From NCBI GenBank assembly GCA_963678585.2, contig CAXXGA010000003.1, positions 62,001-126,000 of the forward strand: a DNA stretch of 64,000 nucleotides, read 5' to 3'. The notes beneath the pieces were generated by a model, which saw only the letters and a list, made by a program, of their open reading frames with translations, was not told the DNA's origin and did no database searches. Within the stretch, counting starts at the first letter, position 1. Every line of letters begins with the position of its first letter. Made by a program: the position numbers and the translations under genes. Origin of the DNA: Breoghania sp963678585. Lineage in GTDB: Bacteria; Pseudomonadota; Alphaproteobacteria; Rhizobiales; Stappiaceae. Positions 27,816-35,913 of the stretch are shown here, in pieces.

Positions 27816-28622
27816 TCAAAGGCCGAGTACGTCGGCCATGGAATAGAGGCCGGGCTTCTGCCGACGCGCCCACAGCGCCGCCTTCACCGCGCCGCGCGCG
27901 AAGATCGCGCGATCGGTTGCCCGGTGGGTCAGTTCGATACGCTCGCCCTCTCCCGCCATGATCACCGTGTGATCGCCGACGACGGAACCGCCGCGAAGCG
28001 TCGCAAAGCCGATGTCGCCCACGGGGCGCGGGCCGGTGTGGCCGTCGCGCACGCGGACCGAACGCTCGGCCAGCGGAATCTCACGCCCGTCGGCCGCGGC
28101 CTCGCCCAGAAGAAGCGCGGTGCCGGACGGCGCATCCACCTTGTGACGGTGGTGCATCTCCATGATCTCGATGTCGAAATCCTCATCGAGCGCACGCGCG
28201 GCGCTGCGCACGAGTTCCGCCAGCAGATTCACGCCGAGGCTCATATTGCCGGACTTGACGATGACCGCGTGCCGGGCGGCCGCCTCGATCTTCGCCTGGC
28301 CTTCGTCGTCCAGACCGGTGGTGCCGATGACATGGACGATGCGCGCCTGCGCGGTCAGTTCGGCAAAGGAGAGGGTGGCCTCGGGCAGGGTGAAATCCAG
28401 AACGCCTTCGGCCTTGACGAAGGCTTTGAGCGGGTCGTCGGTGAGCGGCACGCCCAGTTCGCCGACACCGGCCAGTACACCGGCATCCTGTCCGAGCAGA
28501 TCCGAACCTGCCCGCTCGATTGCGCCACTCACGGTGACGCCCGGCATTTCGGTGACTGTGCGCACGAGCTGGCGGCCCATCCGGCCTCCCGCTCCGACGA
28601 CGACTAGACGCATATCAGACAT
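27816..28622 (-). CDS. dapB: 4-hydroxy-tetrahydrodipicolinate reductase
   Basis: NAD(P)H-dependent step of lysine and diaminopimelate synthesis. 268 aa from the ATG at 28622 (MSDMRLVVVGAGGRMGRQL), which places the dinucleotide motif GAGGRMG at the N-terminus. Catalytic region EIMEMHHRHKVDAPSGTAL and the TTGL and SGNMSLGVN elements present. Head of the dapB-gpmA pair. Convergent with nothing; the divergent side toward the LysR gene has only 114 bp. Confidence 0.96.
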   Translation of the reverse strand: MSDMRLVVVGAGGRMGRQLVRTVTEMPGVTVSGAIERAGSDLLGQDAGVLAGVGELGVPLTDDPLKAFVKAEGVLDFTLPEATLSFAELTAQARIVHVIGTTGLDDEGQAKIEAAARHAVIVKSGNMSLGVNLLAELVRSAARALDEDFDIEIMEMHHRHKVDAPSGTALLLGEAAADGREIPLAERSVRVRDGHTGPRPVGDIGFATLRGGSVVGDHTVIMAGEGERIELTHRATDRAIFARGAVKAALWARRQKPGLYSMADVLGL

Positions 28623-28736
28623 GGCAGCTCCCACTCTTCTTTCCCGGGCTCTTGCTTGGGCCGCGATATAGCAGGTGGGAAGGCTGCGGCAAAGCGCAAC
28701 GGCATCGCAGCCAACCGGAAACGACCCCGACAAACC

Positions 28737-29933
28737 CTATTCGGCGAGGTTGCGAAGGATCTTCAGAAAGGCGGCCTGCAGGCGGGTGGGCCGCCAGTTC
28801 TTGCGTTGCGTCAGGCCGACGGGGCGGGCGAGACCGCTGAAATCCACCGGCAGCGTCGCAAGCAGACCCGTGCGCACCTCGTAAGTGACCTGTCGCGGCG
28901 AGATGATGGCGAGCCGGTCGCTCTTGAGAAGAAGACCGCGCAAGGCAACCAGAGACGGCGTTTCGATCAGGCCGAAAGATCCGTCATGGCCGATGGCCTT
29001 ATCGAAATACTCCCGCGTGGGCGTGCCCTCGCGCGGCACGATCCACGGAAAGGCACGCAGTTCCTCGCGCGTGATCGTCTTCTTGCCGTGAAGCGGGTGG
29101 CCCGCACGGGCGATGACGGCGAGCGTGTCTTCGAAAAGCGCCACCTCTTCCACGTCATCGGCAGGCGCGGGCTGGCGCAGCGCGCCGATCAAAAGATCGA
29201 TCTCGCCCATGCGAAGCGCCTGCAACTGGCTGGAATAGGAGCCATCGTCGATGCGGATGGAGGCTTGTGGATAGAGCTTGCACAACTCGGTCACCGCATC
29301 GGGCAGGATTTCGGTGCGGATGAGCGGCAGGGTGCCGATGATCAACCGTCCGCGCACGAGACCCTTGGCTTCCTCAAGATCGTCCGTGGCCGCCTCGATC
29401 TCGCGAAAGGCGAGCGCTGCGCGCAGCGCCAGCATGCGCCCGAGCGCAGTGAGCGCCACGCCCTGACTGATCCGGTCGAAAAGGGGGACTCCTGCGATGC
29501 GCTCCAGATCGCGCGCCGCGCGGTGAACGGAAGGCTGGGCAAGACCCAGTTCGCGCGCCGCCGCCGAATAGCCGCCGGTGCGCGCGATCGCCACCAGCGC
29601 ACGCAACTGGGCGGTGGTGGCAAGCCGGTCGACCGCGCCGGGCGTCTTGTTTGAGGTTCGCCGCACGCTTTCCGCCAGACGACGCGCGGCCTCGGAAATC
29701 AGTTCCAATGCGCGTTCGACGCGCGCGAGCATGATCTCGCCAAGCTCGGTCGGATAGACGCCGGTGGAACGACGCTCGAAGAAGCGGCAGTCGTAGCGCT
29801 TTTCCAGACGGGCGAGCGCCTGGGTGACGGCGGGCTGCGAAAGGTGGGCGGCGGCGGCCGCACGGTGCACCGAATTCAAACGGGCGGCCAAAGCAAAGGC
29901 CCTGAGATGATGAATGTTCGGCAGTTCGCTCAA
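28737..29933 (-). CDS. LysR-type regulator with two tandem winged-helix domains
   Basis: 398 aa, about 100 longer than ordinary LysR proteins. Residues 7-66 form one LysR DNA-binding domain (LNSVHRAAAAAHLSQPAVTQ, ending in RFFERRSTGVYPTELG). Residues about 106-167 form a second (TGGYSAAARELGLAQPSVHR, LFDRISQGVALTALG). A LysR substrate-binding domain follows (about 190-390: GRLIIGTLPLIRTEILPDAV, DLLIGALRQP, FPWIVPREGTPTREYF). Divergent from the galB gene with a 264 bp spacer, so it very probably controls the adjacent pyrone-dicarboxylate genes. The effector is likely a pathway intermediate. Confidence 0.92.
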   Translation of the reverse strand: MSELPNIHHLRAFALAARLNSVHRAAAAAHLSQPAVTQALARLEKRYDCRFFERRSTGVYPTELGEIMLARVERALELISEAARRLAESVRRTSNKTPGAVDRLATTAQLRALVAIARTGGYSAAARELGLAQPSVHRAARDLERIAGVPLFDRISQGVALTALGRMLALRAALAFREIEAATDDLEEAKGLVRGRLIIGTLPLIRTEILPDAVTELCKLYPQASIRIDDGSYSSQLQALRMGEIDLLIGALRQPAPADDVEEVALFEDTLAVIARAGHPLHGKKTITREELRAFPWIVPREGTPTREYFDKAIGHDGSFGLIETPSLVALRGLLLKSDRLAIISPRQVTYEVRTGLLATLPVDFSGLARPVGLTQRKNWRPTRLQAAFLKILRNLAE

Positions 29934-30013
29934 GGCTTTACGTCCGAAGGTGCAAAATCATGCGGAAGCCTATAGCGAAAACTTATCATGTGCGAGGTGA
30001 TTCCGACTGGTCG

Positions 30014-30034
30014 CATGCGGCGCCTTGGCGCATG
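30014..30034. promoter_or_regulatory. Candidate operator dyad in the lysR-galB spacer
   Basis: CATGCG at 30014-30019 and its complement CGCATG at 30029-30034 flank CGCC-TT-GGCG, forming a 21 bp interrupted palindrome about 160 bp upstream of the galB GTG and 80 bp upstream of the regulator start. A plausible LysR-type binding site, unproven. Confidence 0.35.
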
Positions 30035-30197
30035 GTTTACGCGAGGATGCGGGATCCGGTGAATGCTGGGCCTTGTCTTTTGGCGTGCGCGAACGCGAAT
30101 ATCGCGAACCGCGTCGAAGACCGGCGACAGATCCCGCGAGAAAACCAGAATACCCGGCCCACCAACGGCCGGAACATCGGGAAGGGAGACCCGCGTC

Positions 30198-30935
30198 GTG
30201 AGCGAGACGAAACCAACCGCCCTTGTTGTCAGCGCACATTCCGCAGATTTCGTCTGGCGCGCAGGCGGCGCAATCGCGCTGCATGCCGCGAAGGGCTATG
30301 ACGTCACCATCGTCTGCCTTTCCTACGGCGAGCGCGGCGAAAGCGCCAAGCTGTGGAAGAAGGAAGGCTGCACGCTCGACCACGTGAAGACCGAGCGGCG
30401 CAAGGAAGCGGAGAACGCAGCCGCCGCGCTGGGGGCCGCCGACATCCAGTTCTTCGATATCGGCGACTATCCGCTTGGCATCACGGATGAGGCCAAGTTC
30501 CGGCTCGTCGACGTAATGCGCAAGGTGCAGCCGAAGTTCATCCTCTCCCATTCGCTGGCCGACCCCTACAACACCGACCACCCGGCGGCGACCAAGATGA
30601 CCATCGAGTGCCGGATGATCGCACAGGCCTGGGGTCACAATCCGGGCGAGAAGATCCTCGGCGCGCCGCAGGTCTACCTGTTCGAGCCGCACCAGACGGA
30701 ACAGTGCGGCTGGAAGCCGGACGTGCTTCTCGACATCACCGAGGTCTGGGACCGGAAATACGCCGCCATCCAGTGCATGCAGGGCCAGGAGCACCTTTGG
30801 GAGTACTACACCCGCGTCGCCAAGCAGCGCGGCGTGCAGGCCAAGCGCAACACCGGCGGTCAGGCCGGCGGCAAGAACGTCGAATACGGCGAGGGCTACC
30901 AGTCGATCTTCCCGCGCATGGTCTCGGAGCTTTAG
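30198..30935 (+). CDS. galB: 4-oxalomesaconate hydratase (PIG-L family, GalB-like)
   Basis: Hydrates 4-oxalomesaconate to 4-carboxy-4-hydroxy-2-oxoadipate in gallate and protocatechuate 4,5-cleavage pathways. 245 aa from a GTG at 30198, chosen because AAGGGAGA lies 8 bases upstream. It has the PIG-L zinc deacetylase-like fold: VVSAHSADFVWRAGGAIALH carries the metal ligands with the HSADF form seen in GalB rather than the HPDD of sugar deacetylases; later ILSHSLADPYNTDHPAATK gives further ligands. Four bases before galC. Context with galC, ligI and galD makes this substrate far more likely than an N-acetyl sugar. Confidence 0.85.
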   Translation: MSETKPTALVVSAHSADFVWRAGGAIALHAAKGYDVTIVCLSYGERGESAKLWKKEGCTLDHVKTERRKEAENAAAALGAADIQFFDIGDYPLGITDEAKFRLVDVMRKVQPKFILSHSLADPYNTDHPAATKMTIECRMIAQAWGHNPGEKILGAPQVYLFEPHQTEQCGWKPDVLLDITEVWDRKYAAIQCMQGQEHLWEYYTRVAKQRGVQAKRNTGGQAGGKNVEYGEGYQSIFPRMVSEL

Positions 30936-30939
30936 GAAA

Positions 30940-31638
30940 ATGGCGAATTACCGACCTGAAATCGGCGAGCATGTCGTTGTCCAGAATATCGAGCGCGCGG
31001 ATGCCTCCGTCATAGACGGGCTTGCCGAATGCGGCGTGGCGACCGTGCATGAAGCGCAAGGCCGCATCGGCTTGCTCGATGCACGGCTGCGCCCGATCTA
31101 TTCCGGCGCGCGCATCGCGGGCTCGGCCGTAACCGTCTCCATTCCGCCCGCCGACAACTGGATGATCCATGTGGCGGTGGAACAGTGCCAGCCCGGCGAC
31201 ATTCTCGTCGTCGCGCCGACATCGCCGTCGAACGCGGGCTATTTCGGCGATCTTCTCGCCACCTCGCTGATGGCGCGCGGCGTGCGCGGGCTGATCATCG
31301 ATGCGGGCGTGCGCGACGTGCGCGATCTCACCGAAATGCGCTTTCCGGTCTGGTCCAGCGCCATCTTTGCGCAAGGAACGGTCAAGGAGACACTCGGCTC
31401 GGTGAACATCCCTGTCGTATGTGCCGGTGCTTCAATCTGTCCGGGTGACGTAATTGTCGCCGACGATGACGGTGTTTGCGTTGTCGCCCGAGAACATGCT
31501 GAAGCTGCACTGCAGAAGTCTCGCAAGCGTGAGGCGAATGAAGTATCCAAGCGCGAACGTCTGGCCGCGGGAGAACTTGGCCTCGACATCTACGGAATGC
31601 GCGAGAGGCTGGTCCAGAAGGGCCTGAAATACATCTGA
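30940..31638 (+). CDS. galC: 4-carboxy-4-hydroxy-2-oxoadipate aldolase (RraA family, GalC/LigK-like)
   Basis: Class II aldolase that splits 4-carboxy-4-hydroxy-2-oxoadipate into pyruvate and oxaloacetate and usually also decarboxylates oxaloacetate. 232 aa, start ATG four bases after galB. RraA-fold signatures: GVATVHEAQGRIGLLDARLRP, GSAVTVSIPPADNW, and the catalytic Arg-Asp in IDAGVRDVRDL with PVWSSAIFAQGTVKE. The C-terminal helix with many Arg/Lys is normal for LigK. Neighbours define the pathway role. Confidence 0.87.
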   Translation: MANYRPEIGEHVVVQNIERADASVIDGLAECGVATVHEAQGRIGLLDARLRPIYSGARIAGSAVTVSIPPADNWMIHVAVEQCQPGDILVVAPTSPSNAGYFGDLLATSLMARGVRGLIIDAGVRDVRDLTEMRFPVWSSAIFAQGTVKETLGSVNIPVVCAGASICPGDVIVADDDGVCVVAREHAEAALQKSRKREANEVSKRERLAAGELGLDIYGMRERLVQKGLKYI

Positions 31639-31747
31639 GCCGATTTTCCGGCCTGTCTTTCGGGACGGTCGGCGGAATCGGACAAGCAAGGCGACCATAA
31701 TGCGGGCGCAAGCCCGTTCACACTGTGTCGAACCCGGGAGGTTCCTG

Positions 31748-32671
31748 ATGAAAAAGCTCATCCTTTCTTCGCTCATGGCCGCGAGCCTGGCCGTCGGTGC
31801 CGCACATGCGACAGACCGCGTCGCCATCGGCACCGGCGGCACCGGCGGCGTGTTCTACGCCGTGGGCGCAGGCATGGCCGACGTTCTGAACAAGAAGGCC
31901 GAAGGCATCACGGCGAAAGCCGAAGTGACCGGCGCTTCCATCGAAAACATCCGCCGTGTCTCCATGGGCGAGATGACGATGGGCTTTTCTTCCGCCTCGG
32001 TGCTGTTTGCCAGCTCCAAGGGCGCGGACCCGTTCGAGGAAAAGCAGAACGTGGCCGCGATCGCCTATCTCTATCCGGCCATGCTGCAGGTGGCCGCGCT
32101 GAAGAGCGCCGACGTGAAGTCGATTGCGGATCTGAAGGACAAGCGCATCAGCGTCGGCCCTCCGGGTTCCAATTCCTCCGTCATCGCCGAACGCCTGCTG
32201 AAGGCCTATGACGCCTACAACCCGTCCAACATCCAGTACCTGTCCTATTCGGAAGCCACCAACGCCATGAAGGACGGCAATCTGGATGCGACCATGGTGC
32301 TGGCCGGCATCCCGGCCTCCGCGCTGATCGAACTGGCCACCTCCGAGGACGTCACCTTCGTTCCGGTCGACGAGGCCAAGCTTGCCGATCTCCTGAAGGA
32401 ATTCCCCTTCTACGCGGTCGACACGCTGCCCGGCGGCACCTATCGCGGCACCGACGGCGACACCGCACAGCTGGCGGATCCGGCCATCCTCTTCACCTCC
32501 AACGATGCGGATGAAGAGGTCGTCTACAAGGTCACCAAGACCCTGTTCGACAATCTCGAGACGCTGGGCGCCGTGCATCCGATGGCCAGGCTGATCTCGG
32601 TTGCCAAGGCTCCCAAGACCCCGATCGCGCTGCATCCCGGCGCCAAACGCTACTTCGACGAAGCGAAATAG
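31748..32671 (+). CDS. TAXI-family TRAP transporter substrate-binding protein
   Basis: Periplasmic receptor of a TRAP transporter, 307 aa. Sec signal peptide residues 1-21 (KKLILSSLMAASLAVGAAHA). Mature start VAIGTGGTGGVFYAVGAGMADVLNK is the TAXI family hallmark; DKRISVGPPGSNSSVIAERLL and DTLPGGTYRGTDGD follow. Ribosome binding site GGGAGG just upstream. Situated between pathway enzymes and its membrane component, so the ligand is probably the pyrone dicarboxylate or a related tricarboxylic intermediate. A hairpin after the gene may keep binding protein in excess over permease. Confidence 0.9.
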   Translation: MKKLILSSLMAASLAVGAAHATDRVAIGTGGTGGVFYAVGAGMADVLNKKAEGITAKAEVTGASIENIRRVSMGEMTMGFSSASVLFASSKGADPFEEKQNVAAIAYLYPAMLQVAALKSADVKSIADLKDKRISVGPPGSNSSVIAERLLKAYDAYNPSNIQYLSYSEATNAMKDGNLDATMVLAGIPASALIELATSEDVTFVPVDEAKLADLLKEFPFYAVDTLPGGTYRGTDGDTAQLADPAILFTSNDADEEVVYKVTKTLFDNLETLGAVHPMARLISVAKAPKTPIALHPGAKRYFDEAK

Positions 32672-32691
32672 AGCGCGCGTCCTCCCGGCAG

Positions 32692-32720
32692 CGGCGGCGA
32701 CCCCGAGGTCGCCGCCGTTT
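32692..32720 (+). terminator. Attenuator-like hairpin after the TAXI receptor gene
   Basis: Perfect 11 bp stem CGGCGGCGACC/GGTCGCCGCCG with CCGA loop, followed by only three T. Lies 20 bp after the receptor stop and inside the operon, suggesting partial termination or 3' end protection. Confidence 0.6.
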
Positions 32721-32932
32721 GCTCCTTGTTTGCGTAAAGGCGGTCTGTCCGAACGACGCCGGGCCTGAATGCCGATGCACCGGGCCCCGGAGCGACCGTT
32801 TTCCCATTGAAAGCCTGAACATGATTGCGCCTGAACGACGGGATGTCGGCGGGCCGCGTGTTCAACTGCAGGCGGGCCGCGGATCCGGGCGGCGCAACGC
32901 AAACGCCTGTCGTGTGCCCGAGCGGAGCTGAC

Positions 32933-34867
32933 ATGGAAAATTTCGCCTCACAGGTTCTGCCCAAGGCGCAGATCGAGGGCGCTGAAAAGACTGTCGTTGC
33001 GCTGGCGATCGCGGCCCTCGGGCTCGCCGTCACCGCGATGCTGCTTTACACATCCTATTTCGGCGGACTGACGGCGCTGCTGCTGCGCTCGATGTTCTTT
33101 TCGATGATGGCGGCGGCGGGCCTTCTGGTCATCGCCTCCAAGACGCGGCTGCCGCTGCTGCGCGCCGTTCTCTACGTGCTCGTCCTCGCAGCCATGTTGC
33201 CGGGGCCCTATCTCTACGAGAACTACCACCAGATCATCCGCCGCGGCGCGATCGCCAACGACACGGACAAGGCGCTGTTCGTCGCCACCATCGTGATCGT
33301 GCTGGTCATGGCGCGCGCCTATATCGGGCGCACCATGGTCGCGATCTCGGTGCTGGCGCTGGCCTATGCCTATCTGGGCTACCTGATCCCCGGCGAATAC
33401 GGCCATTCCGGCTATTCCACGGGCCGTCTCGCCTCCAACCTTTTCCTGCGCACCGAGGGCGTGTTCGGCATCCCGATGGGGGTCGCCGCGCAGTACATCT
33501 TCCTGTTCTCCTTCCTCGGCGTCCTGCTGATGAAATCCGGCCTCGGCCAGACCTTCGTCGATCTCGCCCATGCACTCACAGGGCGCGTGCAGGGCGGCCC
33601 GGCGCTGACGGCCGTCGTCTCCTCCACGCTGTTTTCCTCCATCAACGGCTCGGCCGTTGCGGGCGTGGTGACGACCGGCACCTTCACAATTCCGCTGATG
33701 AAGCGGGCGGGCTACCGGGCAAAGACCGCAGGCGCCATCGAGGCCGCCGCATCGTCCGCCGGTCAGATCATGCCGCCCGTCATGGGCGCTGCCGCCTTCC
33801 TGATGGCGGAGATGACAGGCATTCCCTATGTCACCATCGCCATGGCGGCGCTGATCCCCGCCCTTCTCTACGTGCTGGCGCTGCTGGTTGCCGTGCGGCT
33901 TGAAGCGGGCAAGTTCAACATGGCGCGCGCGCAGGACGAGGACGTTCCCTCCGTCCTCCACGTGCTGACCTCGCGCGGCTACATGCTGGCCCCGCTGGTG
34001 GTGCTCGTCGGCTTCCTGATCTACGGCTACACGCCGATGAAATCCGTGGTCTTCGCGATTGCGACAGCCCTCGTCATCATGCCGATGACCAAGGCCACGC
34101 GCATTTCCCCCATGGACCTGCTGCTGACCACCACCGAGACCGTGCGCAACACGCTATCGGTCGTGGCGGCGGTTGCCACCGCGGGCGTTCTGATCGGCGT
34201 TCTCACGCTGACCGGCCTTGCGCTTCAGATCTCAAGTCTCATCCTCGATGTGGGCGGCGACAGCATGTTCCTGGTGCTGATCTTCACCATGTTCGCCTCC
34301 TTCGTGCTGGGTCTGGGCCTGCCGACCTCCGCCGCCTATCTGCTGCTGGCGATCCTCGTTGCGCCCGCGCTTGAAGGCTTCGGCCTGCCGCTCATCGCGG
34401 GCCACATGTTCATCTTCTACTACGGCCTGATTTCCGCCATCACGCCGCCGGTGGCGCTGGCCGCCTATGCGGGGGCGAGCATTGCGGGGGCAGGGGCCAA
34501 CGAGACGGCGTTCGAATCCATCCGCCTCGGCTTCGTGAAGCTGATCATTCCCTTCGTCTTCATCTATTCGCCCGGCCTGTTGCTCATCGGTTCGCCCGCC
34601 TCCGTCATCCTGCAGACGACGGCCGCCGTCATCGGCGTGACGGCGCTGGCCACCGCCTTCACCGGCTGGCTGATGGTGCCGCTCAATGTCCTCCACCGCG
34701 TAATGCTGATCGCCGGTGCGGTTCTGTTGCTGTGGCCGACCTCCATGCCGGACACCGATCCGCGTTCGCTCGCAATCCGCCTCGGCGGTCTGGCGCTTTG
34801 CGGCGCGGTGGTGTTCTTCGCCCAGCTTTCCTCCCGAACCCTCCACAAGGAGCCTGTGCGGTCATGA
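32933..34867 (+). CDS. TRAP transporter fused membrane permease (4TM-12TM, DctQM type)
   Basis: Sodium- or proton-driven membrane component paired with the TAXI receptor, 644 aa from the ATG at 32933. The N-terminal part holds the small-subunit-like helices and is fused to the large permease domain, as is standard for TAXI systems. Conserved stretches: SSTLFSSINGSAVAGVVTTG, AAASSAGQIMPPVMGAAAFL, FVLGLGLPTSAAYLLLAI and ISAITPPVALAAYAGASIAG. About 18 hydrophobic segments. Stop overlaps the ligI start by ATGA. Confidence 0.92.
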   Translation: MENFASQVLPKAQIEGAEKTVVALAIAALGLAVTAMLLYTSYFGGLTALLLRSMFFSMMAAAGLLVIASKTRLPLLRAVLYVLVLAAMLPGPYLYENYHQIIRRGAIANDTDKALFVATIVIVLVMARAYIGRTMVAISVLALAYAYLGYLIPGEYGHSGYSTGRLASNLFLRTEGVFGIPMGVAAQYIFLFSFLGVLLMKSGLGQTFVDLAHALTGRVQGGPALTAVVSSTLFSSINGSAVAGVVTTGTFTIPLMKRAGYRAKTAGAIEAAASSAGQIMPPVMGAAAFLMAEMTGIPYVTIAMAALIPALLYVLALLVAVRLEAGKFNMARAQDEDVPSVLHVLTSRGYMLAPLVVLVGFLIYGYTPMKSVVFAIATALVIMPMTKATRISPMDLLLTTTETVRNTLSVVAAVATAGVLIGVLTLTGLALQISSLILDVGGDSMFLVLIFTMFASFVLGLGLPTSAAYLLLAILVAPALEGFGLPLIAGHMFIFYYGLISAITPPVALAAYAGASIAGAGANETAFESIRLGFVKLIIPFVFIYSPGLLLIGSPASVILQTTAAVIGVTALATAFTGWLMVPLNVLHRVMLIAGAVLLLWPTSMPDTDPRSLAIRLGGLALCGAVVFFAQLSSRTLHKEPVRS

Positions 34868-35742
34868 GTGCCGAGTATCTCGCATTCCACCCCAATCCCA
34901 AGAAGCCGGACATCACGCTTCCCGCAGGCGCGGTCGATGCCCATTGCCATGTCTTCGGGCCCGCAGCCACCTTCCCCTTCTCACCGACCCGCACCTATAC
35001 GCCGGTCGATGCGCCGAAGGAGAAACTGGCCGAGCTTCAGAGCCACCTCGGCTTTGAGCGCGCAGTGATCGTGCAGGCAAGCTGCCACGGCACGGACAAT
35101 GCCGCGCTGGTCGATGCGCTGGAATGGGGCGAGGGGCGCTATCGCGGCATCGCCATGGTGAAGCCGGAGGTCACGGACGAGGAACTGAAGCGTCTGGACG
35201 CGGCGGGCGTGCGCGGCTCACGCTTCAACTTCGTCAAGCATCTGGGATCGGACGCGGCGCTGGCCGCAATGGACACGCTCTCCAAACGCTACGGCGCGCT
35301 CGGCTGGCATGTGGTCATCTATTTCGACACGGAAAAGATCCACGACCTTGCGCCCATCATCGAGAACGTTCCGGTGCCGGTGGTGATCGACCACATGGGT
35401 CGGGTCGATCCCGCGCTCGGGCTCGACCAGCCGGGCATGAAGCTTCTCGAGGGGCTTCTGTCGAAGCGCAAGGACATATGGGTGAAGGTCTCGGGAAGCG
35501 AGCGCCTTTCCCACGACGGCCCGCCCTTTGCCGATTGCGTGGAACAGGCCCGGCATCTGGTGGAGACCTTCCCCGATCAGGTTCTGTGGGGCACCGACTG
35601 GCCGCATCCCAACATGAAGAAATGGGTGCCGGACGACGGCCAGCTCGTCGATCTCGTCGGCCAGATCGCGCCGACGCCGGAGCTTTTGAAGAAGCTGCTG
35701 GTGGACAACCCGATGCGGCTCTACTGGCCGGAAGAGCTTTAG
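34864..35742 (+). CDS. ligI: 2-pyrone-4,6-dicarboxylate hydrolase (LigI-like amidohydrolase)
   Basis: Opens the lactone ring of 2-pyrone-4,6-dicarboxylate to 4-oxalomesaconate. 292 aa, amidohydrolase (TIM-barrel) fold. Landmarks typical for LigI: PAGAVDAHCHVFGPA, RTYTPVDAPKEKL, HLGFERAVIVQASCHGTDN, GSRFNFVKHLG, GWHVVIYF, VVIDHMGRVDP, VLWGTDWPHPNMK and the C-terminal LLVDNPMRLYWPEEL. The similarity to known LigI is visible over the whole length, so specificity is fairly secure. Translationally coupled to the permease gene, which supports import of the substrate of this enzyme. Confidence 0.93.
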   Translation: MSAEYLAFHPNPKKPDITLPAGAVDAHCHVFGPAATFPFSPTRTYTPVDAPKEKLAELQSHLGFERAVIVQASCHGTDNAALVDALEWGEGRYRGIAMVKPEVTDEELKRLDAAGVRGSRFNFVKHLGSDAALAAMDTLSKRYGALGWHVVIYFDTEKIHDLAPIIENVPVPVVIDHMGRVDPALGLDQPGMKLLEGLLSKRKDIWVKVSGSERLSHDGPPFADCVEQARHLVETFPDQVLWGTDWPHPNMKKWVPDDGQLVDLVGQIAPTPELLKKLLVDNPMRLYWPEEL

Positions 35743-35787
35743 GGGTTTTCGGGCCCGGGCGAGCTTTTGTGGAGACGGATGGTTCTG

Positions 35788-35846
35788 CCCCCTCACCCGG
35801 ACCTGCGGTCCGACCTCTCCCATGGGGAGAGGGTTGGGGTGAGGGG
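35788..35846. repeat. Intergenic palindromic repeat folding as a three-way junction
   Basis: Outer stem of 10 bp (35789-35798 with 35837-35846) encloses two perfect small hairpins: GGACC-TGC-GGTCC (35799-35811) and CCTCTCCC-ATG-GGGAGAGG (35814-35832). This resembles the short GC-rich palindromic repeats scattered between genes in many Hyphomicrobiales genomes. Confidence 0.75.
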
Positions 35847-35913
35847 ATCTCTCGTGGAGACCCCCGACCTGACCTCCCCCGACGCGTGCAATTTTCGCGG
35901 AAGGAATTTCCAA

